A stretch of DNA of 26,966 nucleotides. Origin: an uncultured Pseudomonadota bacterium (GTDB lineage Bacteria; Pseudomonadota; Gammaproteobacteria; Burkholderiales; SG8-39). Under the pieces are notes generated by a model. It made no database searches. It was given only the letters and a program-made list of their open reading frames with translations, and was not told the origin of the DNA. The position numbers were made by a program, and so were the translations under genes. Positions within the stretch are counted from its first letter, which is position 1. Each line of letters opens with the position of its first letter. The stretch spans positions 1 to 26,966 of the forward strand of contig CAIPGJ010000962.1 in NCBI GenBank assembly GCA_903864555.1, in the 5' to 3' direction. Of the stretch, positions 24,986 through 26,966 are shown piece by piece.

Positions 24986-25845
24986 AGTACGCGTTCATGC
25001 AGACCCACCATCGCCAGTTTCGTCTCACCAGCATGTGCCGCGTCCTGAAAGTGCACCGCAGCGGCTATTACGCCTGGCTGCGTGAGCCATTGTCAGCGCG
25101 GGCTAAAGCCAATGAAAAGCTGACCACGCAGATCCGCGAGTTTTATGAGCAAAGCATGGGCATCTATGGCAGCCCCCGCATTTTCTGTGACCTCAAGGAA
25201 GCGGGCGTGGCATGTAGCGAAAACCGTGTTGCACGGCTGATGCGTGCAGCGCAGATCAAGTCAGTGCGTGGCTGCAAGCGGCCCAGGTACAAGGTAGGCA
25301 AACCTGCCCAAGTGGCGCCAAACCAGCTGGAACGGCAATTCCAGCATGACGAGCCAGACCATGCGTGGGTCACGGACATCACTTACATCCGCACGCATGA
25401 GAGCTGGTTGTATTTGGCGGCTGTGCTGGACTTGCACTCGCGTGCAGTCGTTGGCTGGGGCATGGGATCGCGCATGCAAACGAGCTTGGTGCTGGACGCA
25501 CTGACGATGGCGGTCTGGCGCAGAAAGCCAAAGGACTCGGTGATCATTCATTCGGATCAAGGCAGTCAATTTGGCAGTGACGAATTCAATCGTTGGTGCA
25601 AAGACAATCGATTGAGCCCCAGTATGAGCCGTAGGGGCAACTGTTGGGATAACGCGGTGGCCGAAACGTTCTTCAGCAGTTTGAAGAGTGAACAGATCAA
25701 GAAGCGGATTTACCAAACAAGGGCTGAAGCCAAGTCAGAGATCTTTGATTACATCGAGGGTTTCTACAATCGAGTTCGATGCCACAAGCATCTCGATCAG
25801 CTCAGCCCCCATGAGTTCGAGCGGCAGCGTCAAACTGCGCTATGA
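24982..25845 (+). CDS. IS3-family transposase OrfB (DDE integrase core)
   Basis: A 287-residue DDE recombinase of the retroviral-integrase fold. An N-terminal HTH_21-type region (YGSPRIFCDLKEAG, then ENRVARLMRAAQI) precedes the catalytic acids: D in WVTDITYI, D in IHSDQGSQFGS and E in NAVAETFFSSLK. The C-terminal YNRVRCHKHLDQLSPHEFE is typical. Start is GTG 24982 (4-base GTGA overlap with orfA); in vivo it is probably mostly made as an OrfAB fusion. The gene is intact, so the element could be active. Confidence 0.93.
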   Translation: MKYAFMQTHHRQFRLTSMCRVLKVHRSGYYAWLREPLSARAKANEKLTTQIREFYEQSMGIYGSPRIFCDLKEAGVACSENRVARLMRAAQIKSVRGCKRPRYKVGKPAQVAPNQLERQFQHDEPDHAWVTDITYIRTHESWLYLAAVLDLHSRAVVGWGMGSRMQTSLVLDALTMAVWRRKPKDSVIIHSDQGSQFGSDEFNRWCKDNRLSPSMSRRGNCWDNAVAETFFSSLKSEQIKKRIYQTRAEAKSEIFDYIEGFYNRVRCHKHLDQLSPHEFERQRQTAL

Positions 25846-25874
25846 AAAGTGTCTACAGTTTTGGGGGAATGCCA

Positions 25875-26196
25875 AAGTAGCTTGAGGGAAATGACGAAGG
25901 CGAAGGATTTTTACAGACCCCATATAGTAAGTGGAAGAATAATCGTGCCGCACGTAGCCGCAAGCATATACGTGCCGATCCGGCACTGTTATGGTCCAAG
26001 TTACAACGTTCTGCAACGCCCTCAAAGCCGCCGTGATTGAAAGAAGTCTCTGCAGTGTTTTCAGCTGGTGAGATGTAATGTCAAAGTCAAATGCATGGCA
26101 AATTACTAGAACCAGACGACTGCATTTAGGGACAAGAAATAAAAAAGCGTTTCTCTTGACAAACTTTTTTCCCCGTCCAAACAGCACAGTTGAGCT
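25875..26196. other. Intergenic stretch between the IS3 element and the integrase gene
   Basis: About 320 AT-rich bases with no convincing gene. A 10-base direct repeat GCGTTTCTCT occurs at 26147-26156 and, inside the integrase C-terminus, at 26211-26220. An attachment site would be expected near the 3' end of a recombinase gene, but none could be identified. Confidence 0.35.
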
Positions 26197-26966
26197 TCAA
26201 GTATTGGGCTGCGTTTCTCTCATAAGGTCTGCCACCTCTGCCGTTTGTGGAATGCGGAAATAGCCCAGCACTGTGGAGACGCTTTGGTGCCCTGTCATTG
26301 CCATGGTTTGAGCGAGGGGAACGTTTTGCAGGCCTGCTTCTGTCACGAACCCTGAGCGCAGGGAGTGGGCGGCATAGTTGCCGTCAATCCCTGCCAACAA
26401 GCATCGCTTTTTAACGATATCTTTGACAGCGGCAGGGGAGAGCGCTTCACCAATGTGACCGCCTTTGCGCACTCTTCGGAAAATCGCGCCGCTCGTGATG
26501 TGACTGATGGCAAGCCAAGCCGAGAGAGCTTGCGCTGCGACCCCGAAAATGGGTTTGTGGTTTTCAGCGCGTTCAGCGCCGGCTTGGTTCGTTTTGGAGA
26601 ACGCCAAGTTGTAGAGATAGGCATCGGGGCCGGTGCGTTTTAAAAACTGCAGGTCTGCGCTGGCCACCTCGGAGCGCCTGCGCCCGCCACTGGACCAGGC
26701 GAACAAAATCAGTGCTTTATCGCGGATGCCGATGACCGTGTCATCGCATGTTTGCAGGATCGCTTGAAGAGGCTCTTTGGTGAGAGCGTCTTTTTTGCGG
26801 GGGAGGGCGCCCCGTTTGGCGTAGACCTTGCGGGTGCGGGAGAGAAGCTCGCGCACTTTGGGGTCGTGGCAAGGGTTTTTGAACTCGCCAATTTGGTGGG
26901 CTTTGGACAGGACCGCAATTCTGTGAATCAGGGTGTTGTGTGCGAGTGCGCCGAGTTTGCCTTTGA
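26197..26966 (-). CDS. Tyrosine recombinase / integrase (5' end beyond the window)
   Basis: A site-specific tyrosine recombinase whose frame stays open to the right edge of the window, giving at least 256 residues (KGKLGALAHNTLIHRIAVLS, then FKNPCHDPKVRELLSRTRK) before any certain start; the GTG at 26856 is internal. Counting from that GTG, the catalytic set is complete: R60 (GGRRRSE), H164-x-x-R167 (HSLRSG), H190 (TGHQS) and Y199 (VLGYF). It should cut and join DNA through a 3'-phosphotyrosine and probably mobilises an integrative element or island. It is oriented with its C-terminus toward the IS3 element and the defence genes. Confidence 0.9.
   Translation of the reverse strand, partial: KGKLGALAHNTLIHRIAVLSKAHQIGEFKNPCHDPKVRELLSRTRKVYAKRGALPRKKDALTKEPLQAILQTCDDTVIGIRDKALILFAWSSGGRRRSEVASADLQFLKRTGPDAYLYNLAFSKTNQAGAERAENHKPIFGVAAQALSAWLAISHITSGAIFRRVRKGGHIGEALSPAAVKDIVKKRCLLAGIDGNYAAHSLRSGFVTEAGLQNVPLAQTMAMTGHQSVSTVLGYFRIPQTAEVADLMRETQPNT

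Larger units (their letters stand above)
24644..25874 (+). mobile_element. Complete IS3-family insertion sequence
   Basis: A 1231-bp element delimited by terminal inverted repeats that begin TGGCATTCCCCCAAA on the left (24644) and end in the complementary TTTGGGGGAATGCCA on the right (25874); similarity continues into the next dozen bases (CAGTAGACA against CTGTAGACA). It carries overlapping orfA and orfB in the +2/-1 relation usual for the family. No clear target-site duplication is visible (AAC on the left, AAG on the right). The right end is repeated twice at 5942-6210. Confidence 0.9.

Noticed and set aside
26147..26220. Direct repeat GCGTTTCTCT near the integrase end as an att core.
   Set aside because: Ten bases, one copy inside the coding region, no second island boundary to compare; chance is likely.
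1..26966. CRISPR array, tRNA or rRNA genes.
   Set aside because: No regularly spaced repeats and no tRNA- or rRNA-like sequence were recognised on either strand.

Overview
This 27 kb window looks like an accessory (genomic-island) region of a Gram-negative betaproteobacterium, most likely Burkholderiales/Comamonadaceae. That placement is an inference from the IS1380-, IS3- and IS21-type debris, the tyrosine recombinase type and the general protein character. No rRNA, tRNA or CRISPR array was seen.

Left part (1-2367) is mobile-element wreckage: IS21-type end repeats abutting a probable umuC fragment, a frameshifted unknown gene on the minus strand (355-925), a dispersed palindromic repeat, and a dead, truncated IS1380-family transposase (1479-2252, minus). 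A small lipid/ester-metabolism block follows (2368-5897): a DmdC-like acyl-CoA dehydrogenase, an exported helical-repeat protein and an alpha/beta hydrolase in one operon, closed by a terminator-like hairpin. After a 269-bp element made of two facing right ends of an IS3 element (5942-6210) comes an HSL-type esterase on the minus strand (6259-7287).

The centre (about 8.1-22.4 kb) reads as an antiphage defence island. It holds an unrecognised 356-aa gene, a very large Avs-like STAND NTPase with an N-terminal PD-(D/E)xK nuclease (9501-14675), a fused ABC-type ATPase plus TOPRIM/DUF4435-like protein of the OLD/PARIS type (15178-16857), and a co-directional minus-strand set of three genes (22394 down to 17352). 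That set encodes a 229-aa unknown, a 570-aa unknown with no recognisable domain, and a 776-aa PD-(D/E)xK nuclease candidate ending in a SEC-C zinc motif. The three-gene set is the best candidate for an undescribed system in this window; its function is not shown by the sequence.

The right part (22.5-27 kb) carries toxin-antitoxin pieces: a HigB-type toxin broken by a one-base frameshift next to an intact HigA-type antitoxin, an orphan MNT nucleotidyltransferase and an orphan Xre/MbcA/ParS antitoxin. It also holds a dense set of hairpins after higA, a complete IS3-family element with a programmed-frameshift site (24644-25874), and a tyrosine recombinase running off the right edge. IS3-derived sequences on both sides of the defence genes, plus the integrase, suggest a mobile or rearrangeable island.
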